NCBI GenBank assembly: GCA_017465565.1
Contig: JAFTWA010000050.1
Coordinates: forward strand, 24,415-88,414
Direction of reading: 5' to 3'
DNA length: 64,000 nt
Origin: Tyzzerella sp.
Lineage (GTDB): Bacteria > Bacillota > Clostridia > Lachnospirales > Lachnospiraceae
Below are positions 9,158-18,762 of this stretch, piece after piece; within the stretch, counting starts at the first letter, position 1, and each line of letters begins with the position of its first letter. Made by a program: the position numbers and the translations under genes. The notes under the pieces are model-generated. The model was not told the origin of the DNA. It did no database searches and saw only the letters and a list, made by a program, of their open reading frames with translations.

Positions 9158-9185
9158 GCATCCCATTCGGATGCCTATTTTTTTG
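9154..9185 (+). terminator. intrinsic terminator
   Basis: ATAGGCATCC (9154-9163) and GGATGCCTAT (9169-9178) form a perfect ten-pair stem with a five-base loop, followed by a run of T. It ends the transcript of the 48-residue ORF and probably the GH2/symporter unit. Confidence 0.9.
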
Positions 9186-9237
9186 CAATTGCGCTTCGCG
9201 AAAGAGTTCGCAGGCGAACACTTTATTCCCAAAATAG

Positions 9238-9288
9238 TTGACATGATATGTATATCATATTATAATACATTTAACAATTAGGTTAAAT
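9238..9288 (+). promoter_or_regulatory. consensus sigma-A promoter with two operator-like dyads
   Basis: TTGACA at 9238-9243 and TATAAT at 9261-9266, with a 17-base spacer, form a perfect vegetative promoter. The spacer carries the dyad TGATAT-gt-ATATCA (9244-9257). A second dyad, ATTTAAC-n6-GTTAAAT (9269-9288), covers the start region. ArsR-type autorepressors such as SdpR bind dyads of this kind over their own promoters, so autorepression by the adjacent gene is likely. Confidence 0.75.
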
Positions 9289-9310
9289 GTTAAATGAAAG
9301 AGGTGATAGA

Positions 9311-9586
9311 ATGGGATTACAGAACACATTACGTGCACTAGCAGATCCCATACGTCGTGAAATCCTAAATTTACTAAAAAATGGCAGACTGTCTGCTGGA
9401 GAGATTACAGACCATTTTGATGTCACAGGGGCATCGGTTTCAAGACATCTATCTGTCCTTAAAGAGGCGGATTTGATTCGGGATACGCGAGAAGGAAAAT
9501 TTATTTTTTATGAATTAAATGCTTCCGTTTTAGAAGAAATTATGCTATGGATTACAGACTTGAAAGGGGAAAATAAGAATGATTAA
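9311..9586 (+). CDS. ArsR/SdpR-family winged-helix autorepressor
   Basis: A 91-residue protein that is almost entirely one winged helix-turn-helix: LADPIRREILNLLKNGRLSA, then GEITDHFDVTGASVSRHLSV and the wing FIFYELNAS. There are no metal-binding cysteines, so it belongs with the SdpR-type members rather than the metal sensors. An earlier ATG at 9287 is in frame but lies in a promoter-proximal dyad. The ATG at 9311 has GAAAGAGGTG before it and gives the family's usual length. It overlaps the SdpI-like gene by eight bases, as in sdpRI-type pairs. Confidence 0.87.
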   Translation: MGLQNTLRALADPIRREILNLLKNGRLSAGEITDHFDVTGASVSRHLSVLKEADLIRDTREGKFIFYELNASVLEEIMLWITDLKGENKND

Positions 9587-10232
9587 AGAGAATAAAGGAA
9601 AATTAATTTTAACATCCATAATTACAATGTTGCCAATTCTTATTGGATTGATTTTATGGAATCAGCTCCCGGATAAGATGCCGACACACTGGAATGCGGA
9701 AGGTGTAGTGGATGGCTGGAGCAGCAAAGGTTTTACCGTTTTTGGTCTGCCGCTCTTTTTGCTTGGCTGTCATTGGCTTTGTACGCTGGCAACAGCAGCA
9801 GACCCGAAAAAACAGAATCATTCAGGAAAGATTTTGGGCATTGTTTTTTGGATATGTCCGCTTGTGTCTGTATTTATGCTGATTTTAGTGTACGGCACTG
9901 CACTTGGTATGGAATTTAAAGTAGATACCTTAATGCTGATAGTTATGGGACTTATGTTTATAATAATAGGCAATTACTTACCAAAGTGTAAACAGAATTA
10001 TACGATTGGGATTAAAGTGCCTTGGACATTGAATGATGAGGAAAACTGGAATTATACACATCGTCTGAGTGGAAAACTTTGGGTAATCTGCGGGATTGTG
10101 GTTATGTTGTGTGTACTTCTGCCTGCAAATGTTATGAGTGTTGTTCTGGTAGCAGCACTGATAGTAACGGCAATTGTGCCAACGATATTCTCCTATGTGT
10201 TTTATAAAAAGAAGATGAAAAGTGGTGACTAA
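9579..10232 (+). CDS. SdpI-family membrane immunity/signalling protein
   Basis: A 217-residue integral membrane protein. The N-terminal DUF1648 signature is clear (LPDKMPTHWNAEGVVDGWSS), and the SdpI signature follows (YTIGIKVPWTLNDEENWNYT, then HRLSGKLW). About six membrane spans are expected. In Bacillus, SdpI protects against the SDP toxin and sequesters SdpR at the membrane. No toxin-maturation genes (sdpABC) are visible here, so this pair is better described as a general SdpR/SdpI module. It is co-transcribed with an ABC exporter. Confidence 0.87.
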   Translation: MIKENKGKLILTSIITMLPILIGLILWNQLPDKMPTHWNAEGVVDGWSSKGFTVFGLPLFLLGCHWLCTLATAADPKKQNHSGKILGIVFWICPLVSVFMLILVYGTALGMEFKVDTLMLIVMGLMFIIIGNYLPKCKQNYTIGIKVPWTLNDEENWNYTHRLSGKLWVICGIVVMLCVLLPANVMSVVLVAALIVTAIVPTIFSYVFYKKKMKSGD

Positions 10233-10233
10233 G

Positions 10234-11112
10234 ATGAATGCAATTCAGACTACAAATTTAACAAAATATTACGGGAAATCCAGAGGAATCGAAGAGTTAA
10301 ATCTCACCGTGAAGAAAGGACAGTTCTTTGGCTTTATTGGCCCAAATGGTGCTGGAAAAAGCACGACCATTCGAACACTTTTGGGTCTTATTAAGAGCAG
10401 CGGCGGAAGTGGAACTGTCTTGGGGTTTGACATTGCAAAAGAAAAAGAAGGAATTCTAAAACGTGTCGGCTATCTGCCATCGGAAGCTATGTTTTATTCT
10501 GGCATGCGAGTGCGTGATGTGTTGAAATTTTCGGCAGATTTGCGCAAAGCCAATTGTAAGGAAGAGGCAGAAATATTATGTCAGAGATTACAACTGGATA
10601 CCTCCAAAAAGGTGGAGGAACTTTCTTTTGGAAATAAGAAAAAGGTGTCTATTGTATGTGCACTTCAGCATAAACCAGAGCTCCTGATTTTAGACGAACC
10701 AACCAGTGGCTTAGACCCGCTGATGCAGAGAGAATTTTTTGAAATATTAAAAGAACGTAATGCGGAGGGTACGACCATATTTTTGTCTTCTCATGTGCTG
10801 TCTGAGATTCAGCGAAACTGTACTCACGCAGCGATTATTCGGGAAGGAAGACTCATCGCATGTGACAGTGTAGAAAAACTTTCCCAGACCAATGCAAAAC
10901 GAATTCAGATTCAGGGAAATGTAGATATTGCTAGTTTAGAGAATATTCGCGATATGAAGCAGACAGAGCATGGCATTAGTTTCCTTTATGGTGGAGACGT
11001 GAATGTACTCTTACGAGTTCTTGCGAAGCAGTCGGTTCAGGATTTGTCCATATCAGAGCCTGATTTGGAAGAAATCTTTATGCACTACTATCTGGATGGA
11101 GGTGAGGAGTAA
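10234..11112 (+). CDS. ABC transporter ATP-binding protein (drug/peptide exporter type)
   Basis: A 292-residue ATPase. Walker A is GPNGAGKST near residue 37, the signature is unusual (LSFGNKKKV instead of LSGGQ), and Walker B is LLILDEPTSGLDPL near 150. It resembles CcmA/YhaQ-type exporter ATPases that pair with ABC-2 permeases. GTG codons at 10222 and 10225 are in frame, but the ATG at 10234, just after the upstream stop, is the better start. The permease follows with a one-base overlap. Location behind SdpR/SdpI suggests a role in peptide or stress export. Confidence 0.9.
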   Translation: MNAIQTTNLTKYYGKSRGIEELNLTVKKGQFFGFIGPNGAGKSTTIRTLLGLIKSSGGSGTVLGFDIAKEKEGILKRVGYLPSEAMFYSGMRVRDVLKFSADLRKANCKEEAEILCQRLQLDTSKKVEELSFGNKKKVSIVCALQHKPELLILDEPTSGLDPLMQREFFEILKERNAEGTTIFLSSHVLSEIQRNCTHAAIIREGRLIACDSVEKLSQTNAKRIQIQGNVDIASLENIRDMKQTEHGISFLYGGDVNVLLRVLAKQSVQDLSISEPDLEEIFMHYYLDGGEE

Positions 11113-11897
11113 TGACAATGGTGAAACATGAATTAAGGCAGAATAGGATTTCGTTATCTGTTTGGACGTTAGCGATTGGATTTTTAATCTCCGTTTGCAT
11201 CTTTCTGTATCCAGAGATGAAAGGTGAAATGGAAAGCATGAGCGACGTCTTTGCCTCTATGGGAAGTTTTACTGAAGCCTTTGGAATGGATAAAGTCAGT
11301 TTCGGAACCTTGCTTGGTTATTATTCTATAGAATGTGGAAATGTGCTTGGTCTTGGAGGAGCTTTCTTTGCGGCATTATGCGGTGTATCAGCCTTGGCGA
11401 AGGAAGAAAAGGAGCACACAGCAGAATTTCTCCTTACTCACCCGGTAAGCAGAACTCGTATTATTACAGATAAACTGATTGCTGTAATACTTCAGATTCT
11501 TATTTTAAATGTAGTTGTATATGCTCTTGTGGCAGGGTCTATGGCAATAATCGAAGAAAATGTTCCGTGGAAAGAAGTCACACTTTTGCACTTGGCATAT
11601 TTGTTTTTGCAGATTGAACTTGCAGGAATCTGTTTTGGATTTTCTGCATTCCTGCGACGAGGAAGTCTGGGAATCGGGCTTGGAGTTGCAATCATGATGT
11701 ATTTTATCAATCTCATTGCAAATATAACAGAGAGCGCTGAGTTCCTGAAGTACATAACTCCTTTTGGATACGCGGATGGGGCAGAAATCGTGTCAGAGGT
11801 TGCCCTGGATGAGAAGTTGATTGTACTGGGGATGCTATATTGCGTTATCGGTATTATAATTGCATATTGGAAATATTCCAAAAAGGATATTGCATAA
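11112..11897 (+). CDS. ABC-2-type exporter permease
   Basis: A 261-residue membrane protein with about six hydrophobic segments, starting with LAIGFLISVCIFLYPEMKGE. A central cytoplasmic stretch, ALAKEEKEHTAEFLLTHPVS, is typical of ABC-2 permeases next to CcmA-like ATPases. ATG overlaps the ATPase stop (TAATG), so translation is coupled, with GGTGAGGAG as RBS. The substrate is unknown. The gene ends exactly one base before the convergent AraC gene ends, leaving no intergenic space for a separate terminator. Confidence 0.85.
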   Translation: MTMVKHELRQNRISLSVWTLAIGFLISVCIFLYPEMKGEMESMSDVFASMGSFTEAFGMDKVSFGTLLGYYSIECGNVLGLGGAFFAALCGVSALAKEEKEHTAEFLLTHPVSRTRIITDKLIAVILQILILNVVVYALVAGSMAIIEENVPWKEVTLLHLAYLFLQIELAGICFGFSAFLRRGSLGIGLGVAIMMYFINLIANITESAEFLKYITPFGYADGAEIVSEVALDEKLIVLGMLYCVIGIIIAYWKYSKKDIA

Positions 11898-12677
11898 CTA
11901 TATATCCCGATATTGTGTGGGAGATTTACCAGTCATTTTCTTGAAATTGTGGTTAAAACTGCGTATACTTTGAAATCCACTCTCATAAGCGATATCGGTG
12001 ACTGATTTATCCGTTTCTGTGAGCAGCATAAGAGCGTGCTCCAGTCTATATGAATTCAGATAGTCATTAAACGACATATGAAAGATTTTATGAAAATATC
12101 TGGAAATATAACAATAATCATATCCAGATATTTTCGCTAAATCTGCTAAATCAAGCTTGTTTTGAAAGTTGTTTGCAATATAGTCTGTGATAGTGCGCAT
12201 TAGTAGATCACTTTTTGTAGACAATTCTTTTAATTTCACATTGTTGCAGTACTCAGCACAGACAGCATACAAACATGATTTTAGGATATAAGTTTCTGGA
12301 CACTCTTTTGTGAGGAGTGTTGTCTTTAAATAATTTTCAATCTCAGGACGGCAGCGAAATTTAAAATGTTCGCCCGTCTTATTTTTTGTCTGTTTTTCAA
12401 AAGCGTGGACAAAATCGCCGGAAAATACACCTACCCAGGCTTTAGATTCGCCGAGAGTGTGATAAGCATGGATTTCGTTGGACAGGCATAGGCCGAACTC
12501 ATTTGCACGCAGAACGTCGGTTTTGCCATTAATCGTACATTCAACTTCACCAGATATAACATAAATAAGTTCAAAATTTTTATGAAAATGATAGTTCCAT
12601 TTAATATTTTTGTAAATGCATACATTATAGGAATAATTACTTAAACAGTTTTGGGGCTGATGAAAAAGCACATTCAT
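11898..12677 (-). CDS. AraC-family regulator of arabinofuranosidase
   Basis: A 259-residue regulator with an N-terminal cupin sugar-sensing domain (WNYHFHKNFELIYVISGEVE near residues 27-46) and a C-terminal double helix-turn-helix (LDLADLAKISGYDYCYISRY, then VTDIAYESGFQSIRSFNHNF). It is divergent from the GH51 gene, with 113 bases between them, and probably senses arabinose or an arabino-oligosaccharide. RBS on the minus strand is GAGGTG. Confidence 0.87.
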   Translation of the reverse strand: MNVLFHQPQNCLSNYSYNVCIYKNIKWNYHFHKNFELIYVISGEVECTINGKTDVLRANEFGLCLSNEIHAYHTLGESKAWVGVFSGDFVHAFEKQTKNKTGEHFKFRCRPEIENYLKTTLLTKECPETYILKSCLYAVCAEYCNNVKLKELSTKSDLLMRTITDYIANNFQNKLDLADLAKISGYDYCYISRYFHKIFHMSFNDYLNSYRLEHALMLLTETDKSVTDIAYESGFQSIRSFNHNFKKMTGKSPTQYRDI

Positions 12678-12703
12678 GGTTTCACCTCGAAAAAGACAAG
12701 ATT

Positions 12704-12730
12704 TTGCTATTATAGTACAATGGATAGCAA
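12704..12730. promoter_or_regulatory. inverted repeat in divergent AraC/abfA promoter region
   Basis: TTGCTAT (12704-12710) and ATAGCAA (12724-12730) form a seven-base inverted repeat with a 13-base centre, between the AraC start and the arabinofuranosidase start. It is the most obvious candidate operator for that regulator. Binding is not shown. Confidence 0.35.
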
Positions 12731-12754
12731 GAATATGTCAATAAAATGCGATAG

Positions 12755-14299
<1,545 letters not shown>

Positions 14300-14315
14300 A
14301 GAAAATATTCTTGAC

Positions 14316-14344
14316 TTGAATATGTTTTGTCGTGATGTTATAAT
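14316..14344 (+). promoter_or_regulatory. sigma-A-type promoter for the Rpn-like gene
   Basis: TTGAAT (14316-14321), a 17-base spacer and TATAAT (14339-14344). It implies a leader of roughly 200 bases before the start codon at 14550. A weak hairpin (ATATTC/GAATAT) overlaps the -35 and may terminate abfA. Confidence 0.6.
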
Positions 14345-14428
14345 CATGGCAAAGCATATTTTCTTTTGCAAAGCGTTTGGCACTTTGCATTCTAAGAGGG
14401 AGAATCCCTATCAATAAGACATTTCATC

Positions 14429-14540
14429 ATAACTGCGAGAGTCGATAAGATGCAGTTATATCAGAAAATTCATGCTTTTAAAATCACATTAACAAAAGCA
14501 GGAGTTTTCTAAGTTGGATGGCTCCTGCCACGAACAGGAG
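14429..14540 (+). promoter_or_regulatory. structured 5' leader with mutually exclusive Shine-Dalgarno pairings
   Basis: ATAACTGC (14429-14436) pairs with GCAGTTAT (14452-14459). Downstream, CTCCTG at 14522-14527 can pair with the ribosome site CAGGAG at 14535-14540 (seven-base loop). Its extension CTCCTGC can instead pair with GCAGGAG at 14498-14504. The two pairings exclude each other, so translation of the Rpn-like gene could be switched. No ligand or known riboswitch class is recognised. Confidence 0.4.
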
Positions 14541-14549
14541 GAATTGCAT

Positions 14550-15503
14550 ATGGGAAAAGATGCGGGCTGGAAAGGTTTCTTTTCAGACGATGAACGTTAC
14601 GCAGATGTTATTAATGGCATTGGATGTAAGGGGAAGCAAGTTGTAAAAAAAGAAGATTTGCAGGAAATGGATACGCAGACGGGATTTTTGCGTGGTCCGA
14701 AGTTTATTCGGAAATTACCATCGTTGAAGAAAAAGAACGTGAAGATTCGTGATTGTGTTCGAAAGGTTGCGTTTGGGATAAATTTTATGATTGTTGGAAT
14801 AGAAAACCAAGAGACAATCGATTATTCCATTCCGCTAAGAAGTATGTCGCATGATGTTGGAACATACGAAAAGCAGGCGGCGAAAATACGAAAAGAAGTC
14901 AGGAAGAATCATAAGGGATTAACAGCAGGAGAATATCTTTATGGATTTCGGAAGGATAGTAGGTTGTATTCTTCGGTAACGATAGTGTTGTATTCGGGTT
15001 CAAAAACGTGGGATGGACCAAGGTCATTGCATGAAATGTTGGATTTTACGGACATACCAGAAGAAATGCAACAAATGGTAGCGGATTATAAAATCAATCT
15101 TGTAGAAATTCGAAAATTAGAAGATACAAGCGTGTTCAAAACGGATGTGCGTCATGTCTTTGATTTTATCCGATATTCTAACGATAAAAGAGCCTTGAAA
15201 CAGTTAGTTGAAAATGATGATTACTATAAAAATATGGAAGAAGATGCATTTGATGTGGCAGTTCAATATACAAATGCAACGGAGTTAATTGAAGCAAAAG
15301 AATATTACGAAAAGGAGGGTGTTGTTGATATGTGTAGAGCGCTGACAGAATTGATAGAGGATGGAAGAGAAGAAGGAAGAGATGAAAAACTCAAGGAACT
15401 AGTAGAAAAGAAAGTGAGAAAAGGTCTTTCGGTTCCTGAGATTGCGGAGATATTTGAGGAAAGTGAAATGACAATCGCTGAGATTGTAAAAAAATTGCAA
15501 TAA
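14550..15503 (+). CDS. Rpn / PD-(D/E)XK nuclease-family-like protein
   Basis: A 317-residue protein of the large Lachnospiraceae group usually annotated as Rpn-type or PD-(D/E)XK transposase-like nucleases. It has the typical FFSDDERYADVINGIGCKGK opening, the core with VAFGINFMIVGIENQ and a late LYSSVTIVLYSGSKTWDGP segment. The C-terminus is a charged helix rich in E-E-G-R followed by a small helix-turn-helix-like end (LSVPEIAEIFEESEMTIAEI). Compared with the core motif of canonical members (E-x-Q), the visible G-I-E-N-Q keeps the Glu and Gln. No inverted terminal repeats were found around it, so I treat it as a fixed gene. ATG at 14550 has CAGGAGG before it; an upstream TTG at 14514 does not. 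Confidence 0.7.
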   Translation: MGKDAGWKGFFSDDERYADVINGIGCKGKQVVKKEDLQEMDTQTGFLRGPKFIRKLPSLKKKNVKIRDCVRKVAFGINFMIVGIENQETIDYSIPLRSMSHDVGTYEKQAAKIRKEVRKNHKGLTAGEYLYGFRKDSRLYSSVTIVLYSGSKTWDGPRSLHEMLDFTDIPEEMQQMVADYKINLVEIRKLEDTSVFKTDVRHVFDFIRYSNDKRALKQLVENDDYYKNMEEDAFDVAVQYTNATELIEAKEYYEKEGVVDMCRALTELIEDGREEGRDEKLKELVEKKVRKGLSVPEIAEIFEESEMTIAEIVKKLQ

Positions 15504-15609
15504 AATTCTATAACCTTACGGAGTAAGAAATATATTGCTAGAGTGTAGCAGAAAAGAGGAATCTGTGTTATACTTTACCTGACTTTAAAATATGCAGGAG
15601 GATACTACT

Positions 15610-15984
15610 ATGCAGAAATTTGTGGAAAAGAAACGTACAGCACTCTTTGGATTGCCAATTTATTTTACTACATACACAATTACAGAAGAACTTTTACAGA
15701 TTAGAAAAGGACTTCTCAAGATCACAGAGAATGATTGTTACTTATACAAAATCCAAGACGTTACATTAACAATGTCTTTATTGGAAAGAATTTTTGGACT
15801 TAGTACAATCATTTGTCACACAGGTGACACAACAGACCCAATCATCACGTTAGAGCACATCAAAAATGGAGCAGAAATCAAAGATTACCTAATCAAGACT
15901 TCTGATGAAATGAGATTAAAGCGCAGAACAATTAATACGTTAAATATCAATGCAGATGATTTGGATGACGCATTAGAGGAATAA
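15610..15984 (+). CDS. PH-domain-like (bPH/DUF304-type) protein
   Basis: A 124-residue soluble protein whose beta-strand pattern (FGLPIYFTTYTITEELLQIR, YLYKIQDVTLTMSLLERIFG, then a T-x-x-T-I-x-L strand and a basic C-terminal helix) resembles the small bacterial pleckstrin-homology-like family. Known members bind membranes or scaffolds, but the role here is unknown. AGGAGG lies nine bases before ATG 15610; an upstream ATG at 15592 overlaps that site and is unlikely. A strong terminator follows, so it is a single-gene unit. Confidence 0.65.
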   Translation: MQKFVEKKRTALFGLPIYFTTYTITEELLQIRKGLLKITENDCYLYKIQDVTLTMSLLERIFGLSTIICHTGDTTDPIITLEHIKNGAEIKDYLIKTSDEMRLKRRTINTLNINADDLDDALEE

Positions 15985-15996
15985 TTCCAATGAAAG

Positions 15997-16027
15997 AAAA
16001 ACGGCTGGCAAAGCGCCAGCCGTTTTC
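15997..16027 (+). terminator. bidirectional intrinsic terminator
   Basis: ACGGCTGGC (16001-16009) and GCCAGCCGT (16015-16023) form a nine-pair GC-rich stem with loop AAAGC, flanked by AAAA and TTTT. Confidence 0.92.
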
Positions 16028-16233
16028 TAGAGAAAGAGGAATATTTATGTTAACGATGAAATCGAAATTGTTAGTCGAAGTCCAACAATCGTAAATAAAT
16101 ACTTAAGTGCGATTGTTGTCTTCATTTGATATTATTATTATATGCGGGAAATGTGAGTAAAATATGTCGAATTTGGAAAACATTTCTAAAAAATCTAAAG
16201 AAATTCATAAGAAAGAATAAGAGGAGTCTGAAG

Positions 16234-16815
16234 ATGGGAAATAAGAGAATTATCTTAGCTTCTGCGTCGCCGAGAAGACGTGAACTTTTAGCGCAGGCAG
16301 GTTACGAATTTGAGATACAGGTGAGTCACAAGGAGGAAGTGTATACGAGTACAGAACCGGCAGAAATTGTAAAAGAACTGGCACTTCTGAAAGCAAAAGA
16401 TATTGCGGAGAAGAATGACGCGAAAAACGTAATCGTAATTGGTGCAGACACAGTGGTGGCACATAAAGGTGAAATTCTTGGAAAGCCACAGTCAAAAGAA
16501 GAAGCGTTTCGGATGATAAAAGGCTATCAGGGAGATAAGCATCAGGTTTATACTGGGGTGGCAATTCTGGATTACGATGCTGAGGGTAATGAAAAAATAG
16601 TTAATCACGCCGTGAAAACAGATGTATATGTCAATCCGATGACCGACGAGGAAATCTGGAATTATATCGAAAGCGATAACGTGATGGACAAAGCAGGAAG
16701 CTACGGAATCCAGAGCGGATTTGCAATTCATATTGAGAAGATTGAGGGAGACTACTTTAACGTAGTGGGACTTCCCATTTCATATATTTACGAAGAACTT
16801 AAGAAGAGGGAATGA
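16234..16815 (+). CDS. maf: Maf-family nucleoside triphosphate pyrophosphatase
   Basis: A 193-residue protein. The N-terminal signature is ILASASPRRRELLAQAGYEF, followed by VIGADTVVAHKGEILGKPQS near 69-88 and the C-terminal GSYGIQSGFAIHIEKIEGDY. These are the Maf/YhdE motifs that hydrolyse dTTP, UTP or modified NTPs to limit misincorporation. The 36 upstream in-frame residues are dismissed because AAGAGGAG lies just before ATG 16234. It overlaps the next gene by four bases, so Maf and the metal-chelate ABC transporter are probably co-transcribed. Confidence 0.93.
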   Translation: MGNKRIILASASPRRRELLAQAGYEFEIQVSHKEEVYTSTEPAEIVKELALLKAKDIAEKNDAKNVIVIGADTVVAHKGEILGKPQSKEEAFRMIKGYQGDKHQVYTGVAILDYDAEGNEKIVNHAVKTDVYVNPMTDEEIWNYIESDNVMDKAGSYGIQSGFAIHIEKIEGDYFNVVGLPISYIYEELKKRE

Positions 16816-17780
16816 GGAAAATAATGAAAAGAATACTTGCTATTTTGATGGTAGCGATAATATTGATTATGTCAGGGTGTTCAGAAAGTAAGACGCAGGG
16901 GGTGTCGAAGAACCAAGAGGATAAAGTCACGTTCACGGATGACCTTGGACGTGAGGTGACTGTGGAAAATCCGCAGAGAGTAGCAGCCTTACTCGGAAGT
17001 TTTGCAGATATGTGGTTTTTGGCAGGAGGAACCGTATGTGCCTCAGCTGACGATGCCTGGGATAATTTTCAATTAGATATGCCAGCCGACGCGGTAAATT
17101 TGGGGAAAACAAAAAGCTTGAATCTGGAAAAACTATTTGCGGCAGAACCGGATTTTATCATCGCAAGCACGAATACAAAGATAGATTTGGAATGGAAAGA
17201 AACTTTGGAGAACGCAAAGATTCCAACAGCTTATTTTGATGTGTCTGACTTTGACGACTATCTCCGCGTGCTAAAAATATGTACTGATATTACGGGAAGA
17301 GAAGATTTATATGAGAAAAATGGACTTTCTATACAGAAGCAAATAGAAGAGACCATAAAGAAAAGTGAAGATAGAATTGAAAAAGAGGGTGCGCCAAAAG
17401 TGCTTATCCTTCGCATTTCTGCAGCAAGTGTTCACGCAAAAAACAGTCAGGGAAATGTTTTGGGCGAGATGTTAAAAAAACTTGACTGTGAGAATATTGC
17501 AGACAGCGATAAAACCCTATTGGAGAATATCAGTGTCGAGCACATTTTGAAGCAAGATCCTGATTTCATCTTTTTTGTTCAGCATGGAGATGATAAAGAG
17601 GCTGCCGATGCGAATATCGATAATTTTATTTCCGAAAATCCAGCATGGCAGGAGTTGACTGCAGTAAAAGCGGGAAGAGTTTACAGCATGGAAAAGGAGC
17701 TTTTCAATCTGAAGCCAAATGAGCGCTGGGCAGAAGCTTATGAAAAGCTGGAGGGAATTTTGAACGATGAACAAGAGTAG
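16812..17780 (+). CDS. ABC transporter substrate-binding lipoprotein (FecB/BtuF type)
   Basis: A 322-residue lipoprotein with a signal sequence ending in L-I-M-S-G-C and lipid Cys at about residue 23. The mature protein opens with VTFTDDLGREVTVENPQRVA, typical of periplasmic-binding proteins for Fe-siderophores, haem or cobalamin, and has two lobes joined by a long helix (about 170-190). The start could be ATG 16812 (overlapping maf) or ATG 16824; the second gives a cleaner signal peptide. Permease and ATPase genes follow with overlaps. The ligand cannot be told from sequence; nearby asr genes and cbiK make iron or corrinoid plausible. Confidence 0.88.
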   Translation: MRKIMKRILAILMVAIILIMSGCSESKTQGVSKNQEDKVTFTDDLGREVTVENPQRVAALLGSFADMWFLAGGTVCASADDAWDNFQLDMPADAVNLGKTKSLNLEKLFAAEPDFIIASTNTKIDLEWKETLENAKIPTAYFDVSDFDDYLRVLKICTDITGREDLYEKNGLSIQKQIEETIKKSEDRIEKEGAPKVLILRISAASVHAKNSQGNVLGEMLKKLDCENIADSDKTLLENISVEHILKQDPDFIFFVQHGDDKEAADANIDNFISENPAWQELTAVKAGRVYSMEKELFNLKPNERWAEAYEKLEGILNDEQE

Positions 17781-18762
17781 AAAACGGATTTTTATAGCAG
17801 TGGCGGTGTTGCTTGTTTTAGGAATCATATTGAGTGTCTCCCTGGGAGCAGTTTGCCTGACACCGGCCCAATTGGTGAATGCCATAAAAAATGGTTCTGG
17901 AAGTGGGCTGGAAGGTAATATTTTTTGGTATGTGAGAGTGCCGCGGACGATTGCCTGTCTTCTTGCAGGAGCAGGACTTGCAGTTTCCGGTGTTGTAATT
18001 CAAAGTGTTCTTTCCAATAAATTGGCGTCGCCTGGAATTATTGGTGTAAATGCAGGAGCAGGATTTGCCGTTACAGTTTGCTGTGCACTTGGAGCGTTGA
18101 GTGGCTGGGCCCTCGCGGGCAGTGCGTTTATTGGTGCGCTCTTGGCGGTACTCCTGGTGGTAGGTGCGGCACAGAAAATGAATGCCTCCAGAACAACGGT
18201 AATTCTCGGGGGAGTTGCCGTGAATAGCTTTCTGAATGCAGGCTCCGAAGCAATTATTACACTGTTTCCAGATATAGGAGTAATGAGCAGCGACTTTCGT
18301 GTGGGCGGTTTTACATCGGTCACGATGACCCGATTATTGCCGGCTGGTATTTTAATTCTTATCGGACTTTGCGTATTATTTACATTATGTAACGAACTCG
18401 ACCTGATGAATCTGGGAGAAGAGACCGCCCAGGGGCTGGGACTTCCAGTGAAAAAGATGCGTACTATATTTCTAGCTGTGGCGGCTCTTCTTGCAGGGGC
18501 CAGCGTGAGTTTTGCAGGACTCTTGGGATTTGTAGGGCTTATTATTCCACATATTGCAAGAAGACTTGTGGGCGGAGAGAATAGACATTTGCTCCCATTC
18601 TGCGCCATAGGCGGTGCGGCATTTGTGGTGCTGTGCGATCTGGCTGCAAGACTTGTTTTTCAGCCTTACGAGATACCAGTCGGAATTTTGATGTCCTTCA
18701 TCGGCGGGCCATTTTTTGTTTTCTTATTATTCAAAAACAAAGGAGGGCATAGACGTGATTGA
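17767..18762 (+). CDS. FecCD-family ABC permease (iron chelate/cobalamin)
   Basis: A 331-residue membrane protein with about nine or ten spans. Family marks include VRVPRTIACLLAGAGLAVSG near 58, a GIIGVNAGAGFAV segment near 91 and GLLGFVGLIIPHIARRLVGG near 257. It forms the dimeric channel for the upstream binding protein. The start overlaps the end of the preceding gene by 14 bases, and its own end overlaps the ATPase gene by eight bases, so the three are tightly coupled. Confidence 0.92.
   Translation: MNKSRKRIFIAVAVLLVLGIILSVSLGAVCLTPAQLVNAIKNGSGSGLEGNIFWYVRVPRTIACLLAGAGLAVSGVVIQSVLSNKLASPGIIGVNAGAGFAVTVCCALGALSGWALAGSAFIGALLAVLLVVGAAQKMNASRTTVILGGVAVNSFLNAGSEAIITLFPDIGVMSSDFRVGGFTSVTMTRLLPAGILILIGLCVLFTLCNELDLMNLGEETAQGLGLPVKKMRTIFLAVAALLAGASVSFAGLLGFVGLIIPHIARRLVGGENRHLLPFCAIGGAAFVVLCDLAARLVFQPYEIPVGILMSFIGGPFFVFLLFKNKGGHRRD

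Noticed and set aside
14550-15503. Rpn-like gene as an insertion sequence transposase
   Set aside because: No terminal inverted repeats or target duplication are visible around it, and it has its own promoter and structured leader.
16047-16094. 15-codon ORF after the terminator, with a GAGGAA-like site
   Set aside because: It is too short, overlaps an inverted repeat (AACAATCG/CGATTGTT, about 16083-16119) and has no recognisable content.
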